Counted from the stretch's first letter, positions 46,252 to 56,156 are shown. The stretch: 64,000 bases of DNA from Roseovarius sp. Pro17 (GCF_035599575.1 NZ_CP141179.1:682001-746000), one strand, 5' to 3'. Program-made: numbers and translations. Notes: generated by a model from the sequence alone, not told the origin.

Positions 46252-47724
46252 TTGAAACACGCAAGCGACGTAGCGACGCGCCCAAGCCCTGCAATGTTCA
46301 GGATGCTGGCGCTGACCGTTCTGACGATGGTGCTGATGCTGGCGCAGGCGCTCGCCGCATATGCGCGGCCCGAGAGCTTTGCCGATCTGGCCGAAAAGTT
46401 TAGCCCCGCGGTGGTCAACATCACCACGTCCACAACTGTCGCGCAGCAGGCAGGTCCCGCGCCGATGGTGCCAGACGGATCGCCCTTCGAAGATCTGTTT
46501 CGCCAATTCCGTGATCGAGGCCAAGGCGATGACGGACGTGCGCGCCGCAGCTCGGCGCTGGGCTCGGGCTTTGTCATATCCGAGGACGGCTACATCGTCA
46601 CAAACAACCACGTGATCGAACGCGCTGATGAGATCATCATCGAATTCTACGATGGCGGCGAGTTGGAGGCCAAAGTGATCGGGACCGATCCCAAGACCGA
46701 CATCGCCCTGCTCAAGGTCGAGGCAAACGCGCCGCTGCCCTTCGTCAGCTTTGGCGACAGCGACACCGCGCGGGTAGGTGACTGGGTCATCGCAATGGGC
46801 AACCCGTTGGGTCAGGGATTTTCGGTCAGCGCAGGCATCGTGTCGGCACGCAATCGCGCGCTGTCAGGAACGTATGATGACTACATTCAAACGGATGCGG
46901 CAATCAATCGGGGCAACTCGGGCGGGCCGCTGTTTGACATGGATGGCAAGGTCGTCGGCGTGAACACCGCGATCCTCAGCCCCAATGGCGGCTCGATCGG
47001 CATCGGATTTTCCATGGCGTCGAACGTTGTCACGCGCGTTATCGATCAGTTGCAGGAATTCGGCGAGACGCGCCGCGGCTGGCTGGGCGTGCGTATCCAA
47101 GACGTCACCGACGACGTGGCCGAGGCCATCGGGCTGGACATCGCCGCAGGCGCGCTGGTCACGGATGTGCCCGATGGCCCTGCCGCTGATGCCGGGATGC
47201 TGGCGGGCGATGTCATCACCTCCTTTGACGGCGTCAAGGTCGCGGACACACGCGAGTTGGTCCGGCAAGTCGGCAATACGGAGGTGGGCAAATCGGTGCG
47301 CGTCGTCGTATTCCGAGAAGGCGGCACCAAGACGCTGAAGATCACTCTGGGCCGCCGCGAAGACGCCGAAGGCATGGGTGACGACATCGTCGGCGAGGAT
47401 GGTTCGGACGCCACGCCTGAGGCACAGACGCTGATGGGCCTGACATTAACACCGCTTGACGATGAGCTTCGCGGTCAACTGGAACTGCCCGGCGATGCCG
47501 TTGGCCTTGTTGTGCAAGACATTGATCCGCTGTCAGAGGCCTATGAAAAAGGACTGCGTGCGGGCGACCTAGTTACGGAAGCGGGCCAACAGAAGTTGAA
47601 TTCGGTCGCAGACCTAGAAGACCGTATTGAGCAGGCCCGTGAGGCAGGGCGCAAGACGCTCTTGCTGCTGGTGCGCTCGAATGGTCAGCCCCGTTTTGTC
47701 GCGCTGTCGCTCGAAGACGAGTAA
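46252..47724 (+). CDS. degP: DegP/MucD-type periplasmic serine protease
   Basis: HtrA-family protease and chaperone for misfolded envelope proteins. I start it at TTG 46252, with TAGGAG nine bases upstream; ATG 46213 in the same frame has no ribosome site. The signal peptide is MLALTVLTMVLMLAQALAAYA. With this start, the triad is His120 (TNNHVIE), Asp150 (KTDIALLK) and Ser223 (GNSGGPL). Two PDZ domains follow (about 280-370 and 395-480). It follows the hflK-hflC-DUF2065 run after 179 bases. Confidence 0.92.
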   Translation: MKHASDVATRPSPAMFRMLALTVLTMVLMLAQALAAYARPESFADLAEKFSPAVVNITTSTTVAQQAGPAPMVPDGSPFEDLFRQFRDRGQGDDGRARRSSALGSGFVISEDGYIVTNNHVIERADEIIIEFYDGGELEAKVIGTDPKTDIALLKVEANAPLPFVSFGDSDTARVGDWVIAMGNPLGQGFSVSAGIVSARNRALSGTYDDYIQTDAAINRGNSGGPLFDMDGKVVGVNTAILSPNGGSIGIGFSMASNVVTRVIDQLQEFGETRRGWLGVRIQDVTDDVAEAIGLDIAAGALVTDVPDGPAADAGMLAGDVITSFDGVKVADTRELVRQVGNTEVGKSVRVVVFREGGTKTLKITLGRREDAEGMGDDIVGEDGSDATPEAQTLMGLTLTPLDDELRGQLELPGDAVGLVVQDIDPLSEAYEKGLRAGDLVTEAGQQKLNSVADLEDRIEQAREAGRKTLLLLVRSNGQPRFVALSLEDE

Positions 47725-47773
47725 GCGCGGTGCGCGAGGTCTGACTAGGCCGCGCTGGTTTTGATGCCAATGG

Positions 47774-47803
47774 CCCCGCCGGTAGCACCGGCGGGGTTTT
47801 TTT
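47774..47803 (+). terminator. Intrinsic terminator after degP
   Basis: A perfect 10-bp stem (ccccgccggt / accggcgggg) with a three-base loop (agc), then seven Ts. Strong terminator 49 bases past the degP stop. Confidence 0.92.
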
Positions 47804-47874
47804 GTGCTTGCAGCCAGACGTGGCCCAGTGCCGCTTACGCCTAGCTCGCGAAAAAAGGATATGACGGCACCTTG

Positions 47875-48090
47875 ATGTTGGCGGTCGCCAAATTGGCAAA
47901 GGCATCCAATGAGATCCTTTATCGGTTGTATGACGACAAGTGTGGCTTGTTCGAGGTGATGGCACCCGACAGCGTGGCGGCGAAAACCGTTCTGGAGCAG
48001 GCCATTGCCGCCGGGGACGATCCCGCCGACCCGCTGGAGCGGTTCTCGCCGGTATTCCTTGAGGTGATTTTGGGGGAGCGCGCAATCTAG
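47875..48090 (+). CDS. Possible small hypothetical protein
   Basis: A 71-residue frame (MLAVAKLAKASNEILYRLYD) with a mix of helical segments and a hydrophobic end. AAAGGA is about 16 bases upstream, which is far. No family is recognised. It lies alone in a 900-base gap between degP and the BCCT gene. Confidence 0.3.
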   Translation: MLAVAKLAKASNEILYRLYDDKCGLFEVMAPDSVAAKTVLEQAIAAGDDPADPLERFSPVFLEVILGERAI

Positions 48091-48723
48091 TTGGACAGGG
48101 CTGCTGCAACCGATCTTACCGGCGAGCCTGACGTCACCATCTCTGCCGGTGCTGCGGCGAGGTTCGGCCGGTCGTTGATCAACTGATCCAGAGTTTCCAG
48201 CAGCCGCACCACCTAGGCAGCTGGCAGATGACCGACTGGTTTTTGGGGCTGCTGGTCGTAAACTTGCGGATCAAACGCGCTATCGGAGTGGTGCCGATGC
48301 GCTCTAACGGCCAGATCGAGCTGCGCTGTCGCCAGACGCACCGCGCATTTTTTCGGATTTCTTCGGGCGGAGTGACGGTGCGGACAGTCGGCCAGATGCT
48401 GCCTTGCCTACATAACTTGCAATGATCAAATATGGGGGCTGCTATTTGGCACAGGCGTCCTACCTTGTCGCGTGATGGTCGTATTTGGCGGCTGTTCCAC
48501 CGCGTTTGGTTGCGAAGCTGGCTTATGTCTTGTTACTGTCCACGCTTACCGGCGGCCTCTCACTGGCTGCCGATCGCTGCCACGTCTAGGGCGTGCAGGT
48601 CTGTCCTGCTCGCTGAATGTGGCGAGCCGACGTGGCGTCTAAGCTGCGGGGGAACTGCAACGGGGGGGGTAGGGCCGGCAATGCGCAATCGGTCCATCGC
48701 GCCCCAGTTTGAAAGGATTATTC
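48091..48723. other. Gene-less stretch before the BCCT transporter
   Basis: About 630 bases in which only short frames appear (65 codons at 48228, 114 codons at 48432), none with a recognisable domain. It may hold the BCCT promoter, and osmotic control would be expected, but no clear element is visible. Confidence 0.45.
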
Positions 48724-50430
48724 ATGGTCGACGAAACAGCGGATCAGGGGATTCCACCGCCCGAGGGCGAGGCTGACGTGATCGACACCAACTACGAGAT
48801 CGGTCAGGACAACTATGCGACGACGATCGGGCCTTTCGGCCTCGATTTTCACAATCCGGTCTTTGCCATGGCGGGCCTTTCGATTGTTGCTTTCGTGTTT
48901 TTCGCCCTCGCACTGCCTGATCAGGCGAACGCGATGTTCGATTGGTCGTTCAATTTCGTCACCCAGACTTTCGACTGGTTTTTCCTCGGCGCGGCCAACA
49001 TTTTTGTGATCTTTTGCCTATTCTTGATCGTCAGCCCCTACGGCTCGATCCGGCTGGGCGGCTCGGATGCGACGCCCGATTACAACTATGTCGGCTGGTT
49101 CGCGATGCTGTTCGCGGCAGGCATGGGCATTGGCCTCATGTTTTTCGGCGTATCCGAACCGATGAGTCATTTTGCCAGTTCTCTGGGCGGCACATCTGTT
49201 GAGGATGGGCTGCGCACTGACTGGGCGCCTCTTGGCGCGGCGGGCGGCGATGCGGCGGCGGCGACGCGTCTCGGCATGGCCGCGACCATATTCCATTGGG
49301 GTTTGCACCCTTGGGCGATCTATGCCGTCGTCGCGCTGGCGCTGGCGTTATTCAGCTATAACAAGGGCTTGCCCCTGACACTTCGCAGCGCGTTCTATCC
49401 GATCTTTGGCGAGCGTGTCTGGGGTTGGACGGGTCACATCATCGACACGTTGGCTGTCTTTGCCACGCTGTTCGGCCTTGCCACATCGCTGGGCTTCGGA
49501 GCCGAGCAGGCGGCATCGGGCCTGACGTTCCTCTTTGGATCGGGCGACAAGGCCGAGGGCACGCGGAACTTGCTCGGTATTGCTTATAACAATACCGAGG
49601 AAAGCGGTGTTGCCGATTCCAGTCTGCTGCTTGTGTTGTTGATCACCGGCATCACTGCGATTGCGCTGATATCGGTCGTTCGCGGCCTCGACGGTGGGGT
49701 TAAAGTGCTGTCCGAGATCAACATGGGGCTAGCCGGCCTTCTGTTGGTCTTTACGCTGATTGTTGGCGGTCCAATCGTTCTGTTGACGTTCTTTGCCGAC
49801 AGTCTTTGGGCCTATTTGCAAAACCTCATCCCGCTCAGCAATCCGTTCGGACGTGACGACACCAACTTTGTGCAGGGCTGGACGGCGTTTTACTGGGCAT
49901 GGTGGATCAGCTGGTCACCCTTTGTCGGTATGTTCATCGCCCGCGTCAGCAGGGGCCGCACGGTGCGGGAATTCCTGATCTGCGTGCTACTGATCCCCAG
50001 CATGGTCTGCGTGCTGTGGATGAGCGTTTTCGGCGGCGTCGCCATCAGTCAGGTCGTCAATGATGGCTATACCCTGGCCAAAGATGCGTCGCTGGAGTTG
50101 AAGCTGTTCTACATGCTCGATCAACTGCCGCTGGCGACGATCACCTCAACTATCGGTATTATCCTCGTCGTGGTGTTCTTTGTCACGTCGTCAGATTCGG
50201 GCAGCCTTGTGATTGATACGATCACGGCGGGCGGCAAAGTGGATGCGCCGGTCACTCAGCGCGTATTCTGGTGCATCTTTGAGGGCGCGGTGGCGATCGT
50301 GCTGCTGGTCGGAGGTGGCCTTGCTGCGCTGCAATCTGCGGTGATCTCGACAGGCCTGCCATTCACGCTGGTCCTGTTGGTCATGTGCTGGGCCATATTC
50401 AAGGGGCTTCAATCGGAACGGAATAACTGA
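48724..50430 (+). CDS. BCCT family osmolyte transporter
   Basis: Sodium- or proton-coupled symporter of the betaine/choline/carnitine family, 568 residues, 12 helices. AAAGGA precedes ATG 48724. The family core is GMGIGLMFFGVSEPMSHF and the Trp-rich helix TAFYWAWWISWSPFVGMFIARVSRG, which forms the cation box for trimethylammonium groups. It begins with a long polar N-terminus. The likely substrates are choline, glycine betaine or DMSP; sarcosine oxidase elsewhere in the window fits betaine breakdown. Confidence 0.92.
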   Translation: MVDETADQGIPPPEGEADVIDTNYEIGQDNYATTIGPFGLDFHNPVFAMAGLSIVAFVFFALALPDQANAMFDWSFNFVTQTFDWFFLGAANIFVIFCLFLIVSPYGSIRLGGSDATPDYNYVGWFAMLFAAGMGIGLMFFGVSEPMSHFASSLGGTSVEDGLRTDWAPLGAAGGDAAAATRLGMAATIFHWGLHPWAIYAVVALALALFSYNKGLPLTLRSAFYPIFGERVWGWTGHIIDTLAVFATLFGLATSLGFGAEQAASGLTFLFGSGDKAEGTRNLLGIAYNNTEESGVADSSLLLVLLITGITAIALISVVRGLDGGVKVLSEINMGLAGLLLVFTLIVGGPIVLLTFFADSLWAYLQNLIPLSNPFGRDDTNFVQGWTAFYWAWWISWSPFVGMFIARVSRGRTVREFLICVLLIPSMVCVLWMSVFGGVAISQVVNDGYTLAKDASLELKLFYMLDQLPLATITSTIGIILVVVFFVTSSDSGSLVIDTITAGGKVDAPVTQRVFWCIFEGAVAIVLLVGGGLAALQSAVISTGLPFTLVLLVMCWAIFKGLQSERNN

Positions 50431-50450
50431 CCTTGCTTAAAACCACTGGC

Positions 50451-50484
50451 AAAGCCCTCCGGCGCTTGCGCGTCGGGGGGCTTT
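50451..50484 (+). terminator. Probable hairpin terminator after the BCCT gene
   Basis: A 15-bp near-perfect stem (aaagccctccggcgc / gcgtcggggggcttt, with two G-T pairs) and a four-base loop, 20 bases past the stop. The T run after it is weak, so it may act partly as a stability element. Confidence 0.6.
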
Positions 50485-50526
50485 GCTGTTCTCTGGGGAC
50501 TGGGTGTCCTGATGGCGGAGTGGGTG

Positions 50527-51753
50527 ATGAATGTCAGCTTAGATATAGATTTCGTGCGCGGACAATTCCCGGCCTTCGCCGAGGCGTCCTTGCAGGGGCA
50601 GGCATTTTTCGAAAACGCTGGCGGCTCTTATACCTGCGCGCCGGTTATTGACCGACTGATGCGGTTCTATCGTCAGCGCAAGGTGCAACCCTACGCGCCA
50701 TATGCTGCATCTGCGTTGGGCGGGGCCGAGATGGACGAGGCGCGCAGCCGCCTTGCCGCAATCATGGGCATCGACACCGACGAGCTGAGCTTTGGTCCAT
50801 CGACGACGCAAAACACCTATGTTCTGGCACGCGCCTTTGCGCAGTGGATCCGCCCCGGCGAAGCGATCATCGTTACCAATCAGGATCACGAGGCTAACAC
50901 CGGCCCATGGCGGCGACTGGCCGACGAAGGCTTTGACGTGCGCGAGTGGCAGATTGACCCAGATACCGGCCACCTCGACCTTGCAGATCTGGAGGATCTG
51001 CTGGACGAGCGTGTGCGCCTAGTCTGTTTTCCGCATTGCTCGAACGTGGTCGGCGAGGTCAATCCGGTGACAGAGATCACCGCGCTGGCCCATGCCGCAG
51101 GCGCGTTCGTCTGCGTCGACGGGGTCAGTTATGCGCCCCACGGCATTCCCGATATCGGTGCGATGGGGCCGGATATCTATCTGTTCTCAGCCTACAAAAC
51201 CTATGGTCCTCATCAGGGCATCATGGCCATCCGCCGTGAACTGGGGATGCTGCTGCCTAATCAGGGGCATTATTTCAACGAGGGCAGCCTTTATAAGCGC
51301 TTTACCCCTGCTGGCCCGGACCACGCGCAGGTGGCGGCTTGCGCGGGCATGGCGGATTACATCGACGCGCTGGCGGACCATCACGGTCTGACCGGCGATC
51401 CTGCTGCGCGCGGGGCGGGCGTGCATGATCTGATGCGCACGCATGAGGCTGCACTACTCCAGCCGCTACTGGACTATCTGGCATCCCGCAATTCCGTGCG
51501 CCTGTTGGGTCCGGATACGGCCGAGGGCCGTGCGCCAACGGTCGCAGTGCGCCTAGATCGTCCCGGCGAAGAGGTCGCGCGCGATCTGGCCGCGCATGGC
51601 ATCATGGCAGGCGGCGGTGATTTTTACGCCGTGCGTGCGCTGCGCGCGATGGGGGTTGATCCAGACCACGGCGTGCTGCGCCTCAGCTTTGTGCACTACA
51701 CCAGCCAGGCCGAGGTCGACCAACTTATGACCGCGCTGGACGAAGTTCTTTGA
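50527..51753 (+). CDS. Class V aminotransferase, cysteine desulfurase-like (VC1184 group)
   Basis: PLP-dependent enzyme of 408 residues started at ATG 50527, with GGAG eight bases upstream. The opening FVRGQFPAF and FENAGGSYTC, and the PLP lysine in FSAYKTYGPHQG, fit the cysteine-desulfurase-like subgroup known as VC1184. The active-site cysteine loop of true desulfurases (RAGHHCA) is not seen, so sulfur transfer is doubtful. Substrate unknown. Confidence 0.8.
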   Translation: MNVSLDIDFVRGQFPAFAEASLQGQAFFENAGGSYTCAPVIDRLMRFYRQRKVQPYAPYAASALGGAEMDEARSRLAAIMGIDTDELSFGPSTTQNTYVLARAFAQWIRPGEAIIVTNQDHEANTGPWRRLADEGFDVREWQIDPDTGHLDLADLEDLLDERVRLVCFPHCSNVVGEVNPVTEITALAHAAGAFVCVDGVSYAPHGIPDIGAMGPDIYLFSAYKTYGPHQGIMAIRRELGMLLPNQGHYFNEGSLYKRFTPAGPDHAQVAACAGMADYIDALADHHGLTGDPAARGAGVHDLMRTHEAALLQPLLDYLASRNSVRLLGPDTAEGRAPTVAVRLDRPGEEVARDLAAHGIMAGGGDFYAVRALRAMGVDPDHGVLRLSFVHYTSQAEVDQLMTALDEVL

Positions 51754-51807
51754 TCCGCCGCCGCGCGCCCTATGTCATGGCCGAGCCTTCCAAAACCCGG
51801 ACGTGAC

Positions 51808-53229
51808 ATGAGCGACACCAAACCGACCCTGCTATGGCTGCGCCGCGATCTGCGGCTGAGCGATCACCCCGCTTTGACGGCTGCACTGGACGCAGGCGGG
51901 CCGGTGATCCCGGTCTTTATCAATGACGCATCCGTAGAGTCGTTGGGCGCTGCGCCAAAATGGAGGCTGGGACTGGGGTTGGAGCGGTTTGCCAAAACGC
52001 TCGAGGACAAGGGCAGCCGTCTGATCCTGCGGCACGGCGATGCACTGGACGTGCTGCGCACGCTGATCTCGGAAACCGGGGCAGGGGCGGTGCATTGGTC
52101 GCGCCTCTATGACCCGCAGGCTATCGAGCGTGACAAGGCGGTCAAGGAGGCGCTCAGGGACGACGGCATCGACGCGCAGAGCCACGCGGGCCACCTGATG
52201 TTTGAGCCGTGGACCGTGCAAACCAAGGAGGGTGGTTACTACAAAGTCTATTCGCCCATGTGGCGCGCGGTAAAGGATCGCGGCGTAAACGCGCCGCTGA
52301 AAGCGCCGGGTGATCTGAAACCGCCTAAAGAGTGGCCCGCCAGTGACAACCTGCAAGACTGGCGTTTGGGCGCTGCGATGAACCGGGGCGCCGATGTTTG
52401 TCTGCCCTATCAGACCGTCGGCGAAGAGGCCGCGCAGGATCGCCTCGCATGGTTCACCCAAGAGGCGGTAGAGCGCTACAAGAGTGACCGCAATCTGCCC
52501 GCCGTCGATGGCACGTCGAACCTATCGGAAAACCTTGCACTGGGCGAAATCAGCCCCGCCCAATGCTGGCACGCGGGCCAGCGCGCCCTGCACGAAGGCG
52601 CAAAGGGCGCCGAGACTTGGATCAAGGAACTGGTCTGGCGCGAGTTTGCCTATCACCTCATTTACCACACGCCGCAGATCGCCACCCGCAACTGGCGCGA
52701 GAAATGGGATGATTTCCCATGGAACGAGGATGGCGATACCCCCGAAGTGATGGCGTGGAAACAGGGGCGCACCGGTATTCCGTTTGTCGATGCCGCGATG
52801 CGCCAGATGTATGTGACGGGGCGGATGCACAACCGCGCGCGCATGATCGTCGCCTCCTATCTGACGAAACATCTGATGACCCATTGGCGCGTCGGGCAGG
52901 CGTGGTTCGACGATTGCCTGACGGACTGGGACATCGCCAGCAACGCAATGGGCTGGCAGTGGGCTGCGGGGTCGGGGCCGGACGCGACACCCTATTTCCG
53001 CATCTTCAACCCCGAAACCCAGCTGGAAAAATTTGACGAAAAAGGAAACTATGTCCACGCTTGGATCGTGGAAGGTCAAGAGCAGCCCAGCGAGACGGCG
53101 CTGTCCTATTTCGACGCGATTCCGCGTAGCTGGGGCCTGTCGCCCGATGATGCCTATCCAGCCCCGGTCGTGGGACTGCGTGAGGGGCGCGAGCGTGCGC
53201 TCAGCGCCTATCAGGACCGCTCCTTCTGA
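51808..53229 (+). CDS. phrB: Class I CPD photolyase
   Basis: Light-driven repair enzyme for cyclobutane pyrimidine dimers. It has 473 residues from ATG 51808. The N-terminal antenna domain begins LLWLRRDLRLSDHPAL. The FAD-binding half carries LVWREFAYHLIYH, GIPFVDAAMRQMYVTGRMHNR and DWDIASNAMGWQWAAGSGPD, the hallmarks of class I. The following cyclopropane synthase gene starts 72 bases later on the same strand. Confidence 0.94.
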   Translation: MSDTKPTLLWLRRDLRLSDHPALTAALDAGGPVIPVFINDASVESLGAAPKWRLGLGLERFAKTLEDKGSRLILRHGDALDVLRTLISETGAGAVHWSRLYDPQAIERDKAVKEALRDDGIDAQSHAGHLMFEPWTVQTKEGGYYKVYSPMWRAVKDRGVNAPLKAPGDLKPPKEWPASDNLQDWRLGAAMNRGADVCLPYQTVGEEAAQDRLAWFTQEAVERYKSDRNLPAVDGTSNLSENLALGEISPAQCWHAGQRALHEGAKGAETWIKELVWREFAYHLIYHTPQIATRNWREKWDDFPWNEDGDTPEVMAWKQGRTGIPFVDAAMRQMYVTGRMHNRARMIVASYLTKHLMTHWRVGQAWFDDCLTDWDIASNAMGWQWAAGSGPDATPYFRIFNPETQLEKFDEKGNYVHAWIVEGQEQPSETALSYFDAIPRSWGLSPDDAYPAPVVGLREGRERALSAYQDRSF

Positions 53230-53301
53230 GGCAATGTGCCAGGACCATGCCGATGCCCGGTCACTCCGGCAGCGGCCAATAATAACGGAAAGACCCTTGG
53301 G

Positions 53302-54510
53302 ATGATCCTTACGACCACAGACGGCCAGAAAAATCTGCCGCGCTACTTTGCTCGCGTCTTTGACAAGACGAAGAACATCAACCGCGGGCGGTTGGATTTC
53401 GTGTTGCCGGACGGACGCGTGTTCCGCGCCGATGGCCCTAATCCCGGCCCCGTAGGCGAGGTGCATCTGCACAACACGGATGTTTTCGCGCGCCTCATCC
53501 GCGAGGGCGATCTGGGATTTTGCGATGCATATCTCGATGGCTGGTGGAGCACGCCGGATTTGCAGGCGCTGATGGACTTTATCTGCACCGATAATGAGGA
53601 CGTCTATGACGGCTTTCCCGGAATGAGTCTTGTGCGCGCGTTCGAGCGCGTGCGCCACTGGCTGCGCGGTAACTCCAAGGGACAGGCGCGCCGCAACATC
53701 AGCCATCATTATGATCTGGGCAATGAATTCTACAGCCTGTGGCTGGACGAGACGATGACCTATTCCAGCGCCATTTTTGAGACCGGCCAAGAGAGCATGG
53801 AAAAGGCGCAAACCGCCAAATACGCCTCGATGATCGACCGGATGGGTGTGCAGCCGGGCGATCACGTGCTGGAGATCGGTTGTGGCTGGGGTGGCTTCGC
53901 CGAATATGCGGCAGCTGAGCGGGGGCTGAAGGTGACAGGACTCACCATTAGCCAGGAGCAGTTGAACTACGCCAGACAGCGCATTGAAAAGGCCGGTCTT
54001 TCTGATAGAGTTGAGTTCAAGTTACAGGACTATCGCGACGAGCGCGGCACCTATGACGGCATCGCCAGCATCGAGATGTTCGAGGCGGTTGGCCAGCAGT
54101 ATTGGCCCGTTTATTTCAATACATTGCGCGAGCGCCTGCGCCCCGGCAAGCGCGCGACCTTGCAGATCATCACCATCAGCGATGCGCGCTGGGACGTCTA
54201 TCGACGGGGCGTGGATTTTATCCAGAAGTACATCTTTCCGGGCGGGATGCTGCCCAGCCCCAGCGTGCTGGTCGCCGAGGTCGAACGTGCCGGGCTGACG
54301 GTCGCCGGATCGGTGGAATTTGGCGAAAGCTACAGTCAGACGCTGCGCCGCTGGCACGATCGCTTTAACACCCGGTGGGACGCCGTGTCCGCGCTCGGCT
54401 TTGACGATCGGTTTCGGCGGATGTGGAATTTCTATCTCACCTCTTGCGCCGGATCGTTTCACGCGGGAAACTGCGACGTGACACAGATCACCATCGCAAA
54501 GCCCGGATAA
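53302..54510 (+). CDS. Cyclopropane-fatty-acyl-phospholipid synthase family protein
   Basis: SAM-dependent methyltransferase of 402 residues that modifies double bonds of membrane phospholipids. I start it at ATG 53302 (MILTTTDGQKNL). The N-terminal substrate domain is followed by SHHYDLGNEFYSLWLDETMTYS, SAM motif VLEIGCGWGGFAEYAA, and GVDFIQKYIFPGGMLPS, all standard. It may instead form furan or other fatty acids. TrgA begins one base after the stop. Confidence 0.92.
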   Translation: MILTTTDGQKNLPRYFARVFDKTKNINRGRLDFVLPDGRVFRADGPNPGPVGEVHLHNTDVFARLIREGDLGFCDAYLDGWWSTPDLQALMDFICTDNEDVYDGFPGMSLVRAFERVRHWLRGNSKGQARRNISHHYDLGNEFYSLWLDETMTYSSAIFETGQESMEKAQTAKYASMIDRMGVQPGDHVLEIGCGWGGFAEYAAAERGLKVTGLTISQEQLNYARQRIEKAGLSDRVEFKLQDYRDERGTYDGIASIEMFEAVGQQYWPVYFNTLRERLRPGKRATLQIITISDARWDVYRRGVDFIQKYIFPGGMLPSPSVLVAEVERAGLTVAGSVEFGESYSQTLRRWHDRFNTRWDAVSALGFDDRFRRMWNFYLTSCAGSFHAGNCDVTQITIAKPG

Positions 54511-54511
54511 C

Positions 54512-54970
54512 ATGCCCAAGACACGTATTCTGCCTACCGCCGCCCGCCTCGTTGCAGCCCTGTCTCTGGCGGCGCTGGGCTGGCTTGGCTCAGAGATGGT
54601 GCGCCCTCTCATGCCTCCACACACCGCCTTTGGCTGGTTCAACTACGTCAATGCGGTGCTGGGCGCGCTGTGCGGTTGGTTCGTGATCGGCAGCCGGGCA
54701 GGGCGCGGCTATACCGAATCCATAGCCAACGGGCTGACCGGCATCCTGGCGCTGATCATCTGGGCCTTCTTTGCCCAAAGCTTTAATCTGATGCTCAAGC
54801 AGTCCATGGAAAACAAGTATGACGGACCAATCGAAGCCATCGTGGGCATTTTTGACAATGCCATCGACTATGGGGAATACCTGATCGACCCCATGCTGAT
54901 TACGGTGCTTTTGATTGGCGGCATGATCTGTGGTCTGCTGGCCGAAGCTGCATCGCGCCGCTGGACCTGA
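54512..54970 (+). CDS. trgA: TrgA family membrane protein
   Basis: A 152-residue protein with about four helices (around 10-30, 40-58, 68-90 and 125-148). The order trgA-trgB-cysK matches the tellurite-resistance loci described in Rhodobacter sphaeroides. Molecular function unknown; resistance may reflect envelope or thiol changes. trgB begins two bases after the stop. Confidence 0.85.
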   Translation: MPKTRILPTAARLVAALSLAALGWLGSEMVRPLMPPHTAFGWFNYVNAVLGALCGWFVIGSRAGRGYTESIANGLTGILALIIWAFFAQSFNLMLKQSMENKYDGPIEAIVGIFDNAIDYGEYLIDPMLITVLLIGGMICGLLAEAASRRWT

Positions 54971-54972
54971 CC

Positions 54973-56097
54973 GTGAGCGCCATTTTTCTTTATGGTACGC
55001 TGCGCGACCCGGCGCTGTTGCAGATTGTTCTTGGCCCGAAGATTGATGGTGCTGTTTTGCTGGACGGCATCTTGCCTGATCACGCGGTGACATGGGCCGA
55101 GGGGCAGGTTTTTCCGACCATCACCGCGCAGGCGGGGGCTGAGGCGACAGGCGTTCTGCTGGACGATCCCGGCGCCGAATTGCTGGCGCGGCTCGACTTT
55201 TATGAAGGCGGTTTCGGATATGATCTGAAACCAGTCAAGGTGATGGCGGGCGGCGCTACGCACCCCGCGCGCGTTTATTTCCCGCGCCCCGGTCTATGGC
55301 AGCCCGGCGCGCGGTTCGAACTGGCCGACTGGCAGGAAAAATGGGGCGCGCTCAGCCACCTCGCGGCCATCGAGGCGATGGGCTATCTGGGCCTCTTTAC
55401 GGCAGAGGAACTGGCATCAAGGATGCCGATGATCCGCGCACGCGCTGCCTCGCGACTGGCGGCGACAGGTGTTCCGGCGCAGGTGCGCTGTGATATCGGC
55501 GCGGATGCGGTCCAGCAGATAGAGACGCGCATTGATCATGCAGGCTTTTTTCGTAGCGAGACGCGCAGGCTGCGCCACCCGAAATTCGATGGCACGATGA
55601 GCGAGGAGGTCAGTCGCGAAGTGTTCATTGCGACCGACGCCGCCCACGTGCTGCCCTACGATCCGGGCCGCGACCGCGTGCTGCTGATTGAGCAGTTTCG
55701 CTTGGGCCCCCTCGGGCGTGGTGATCCGCGCCCCTGGATGCTGGAGCCTGTGGCGGGGCGCGTCGATCCCGGCGAAACCCCCGAGCAGGCCGCGCACCGC
55801 GAATGTATGGAGGAGGCAGGGCTGACCCTGACCCGGCTGGAACGCATCGCCAGCTACTACTGCACCCCCGGCTATTCGACTGAATATTTTCACAATTTCG
55901 TGGGGATTGCCGATCTACCGGATGACCTGCCCCGCCTTGGCGGGCTTAAGTCGGAGGCAGAGGATATTCGCCTGCATATCCTCGATTTTGCCGCCGCAAT
56001 GGCGCTGCTGGACACGGGCGAGGCTGATAACGGCCCGCTGATTCTGTCGCTGATGTGGCTGGCGCGCGAGCGCGGCAGGTTGCGTGCTGCGCCTTGA
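54973..56097 (+). CDS. trgB: TrgB: gamma-glutamylcyclotransferase-like/NUDIX fusion
   Basis: A 374-residue protein started at GTG. Residues 1-150 have the GGCT fold opening IFLYGTLRDPALL with the substrate loop YGTL and Glu near FYEGGFGY. Residues about 205-365 are a NUDIX hydrolase, box GRVDPGETPEQAAHRECMEEAGL (described only), closest in style to ADP-ribose pyrophosphatases. The fusion is typical of TrgB. It lies between trgA and cysK. Confidence 0.88.
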   Translation: MSAIFLYGTLRDPALLQIVLGPKIDGAVLLDGILPDHAVTWAEGQVFPTITAQAGAEATGVLLDDPGAELLARLDFYEGGFGYDLKPVKVMAGGATHPARVYFPRPGLWQPGARFELADWQEKWGALSHLAAIEAMGYLGLFTAEELASRMPMIRARAASRLAATGVPAQVRCDIGADAVQQIETRIDHAGFFRSETRRLRHPKFDGTMSEEVSREVFIATDAAHVLPYDPGRDRVLLIEQFRLGPLGRGDPRPWMLEPVAGRVDPGETPEQAAHRECMEEAGLTLTRLERIASYYCTPGYSTEYFHNFVGIADLPDDLPRLGGLKSEAEDIRLHILDFAAAMALLDTGEADNGPLILSLMWLARERGRLRAAP

Positions 56098-56156
56098 GTC
56101 CGGCGGCTATCGGGCCTAAGTGTCGGATCAACGTTTCAACGCGGAAAGGACGCGCC

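Noticed and set aside
48228..48776. Two short plus-strand frames before the BCCT gene
   Set aside because: No ribosome site, no homology pattern, and the second overlaps the BCCT start in another frame.
52522..53865. A 447-codon frame antisense to photolyase and CFA synthase
   Set aside because: It crosses two certain genes on the other strand and lacks domain likeness.
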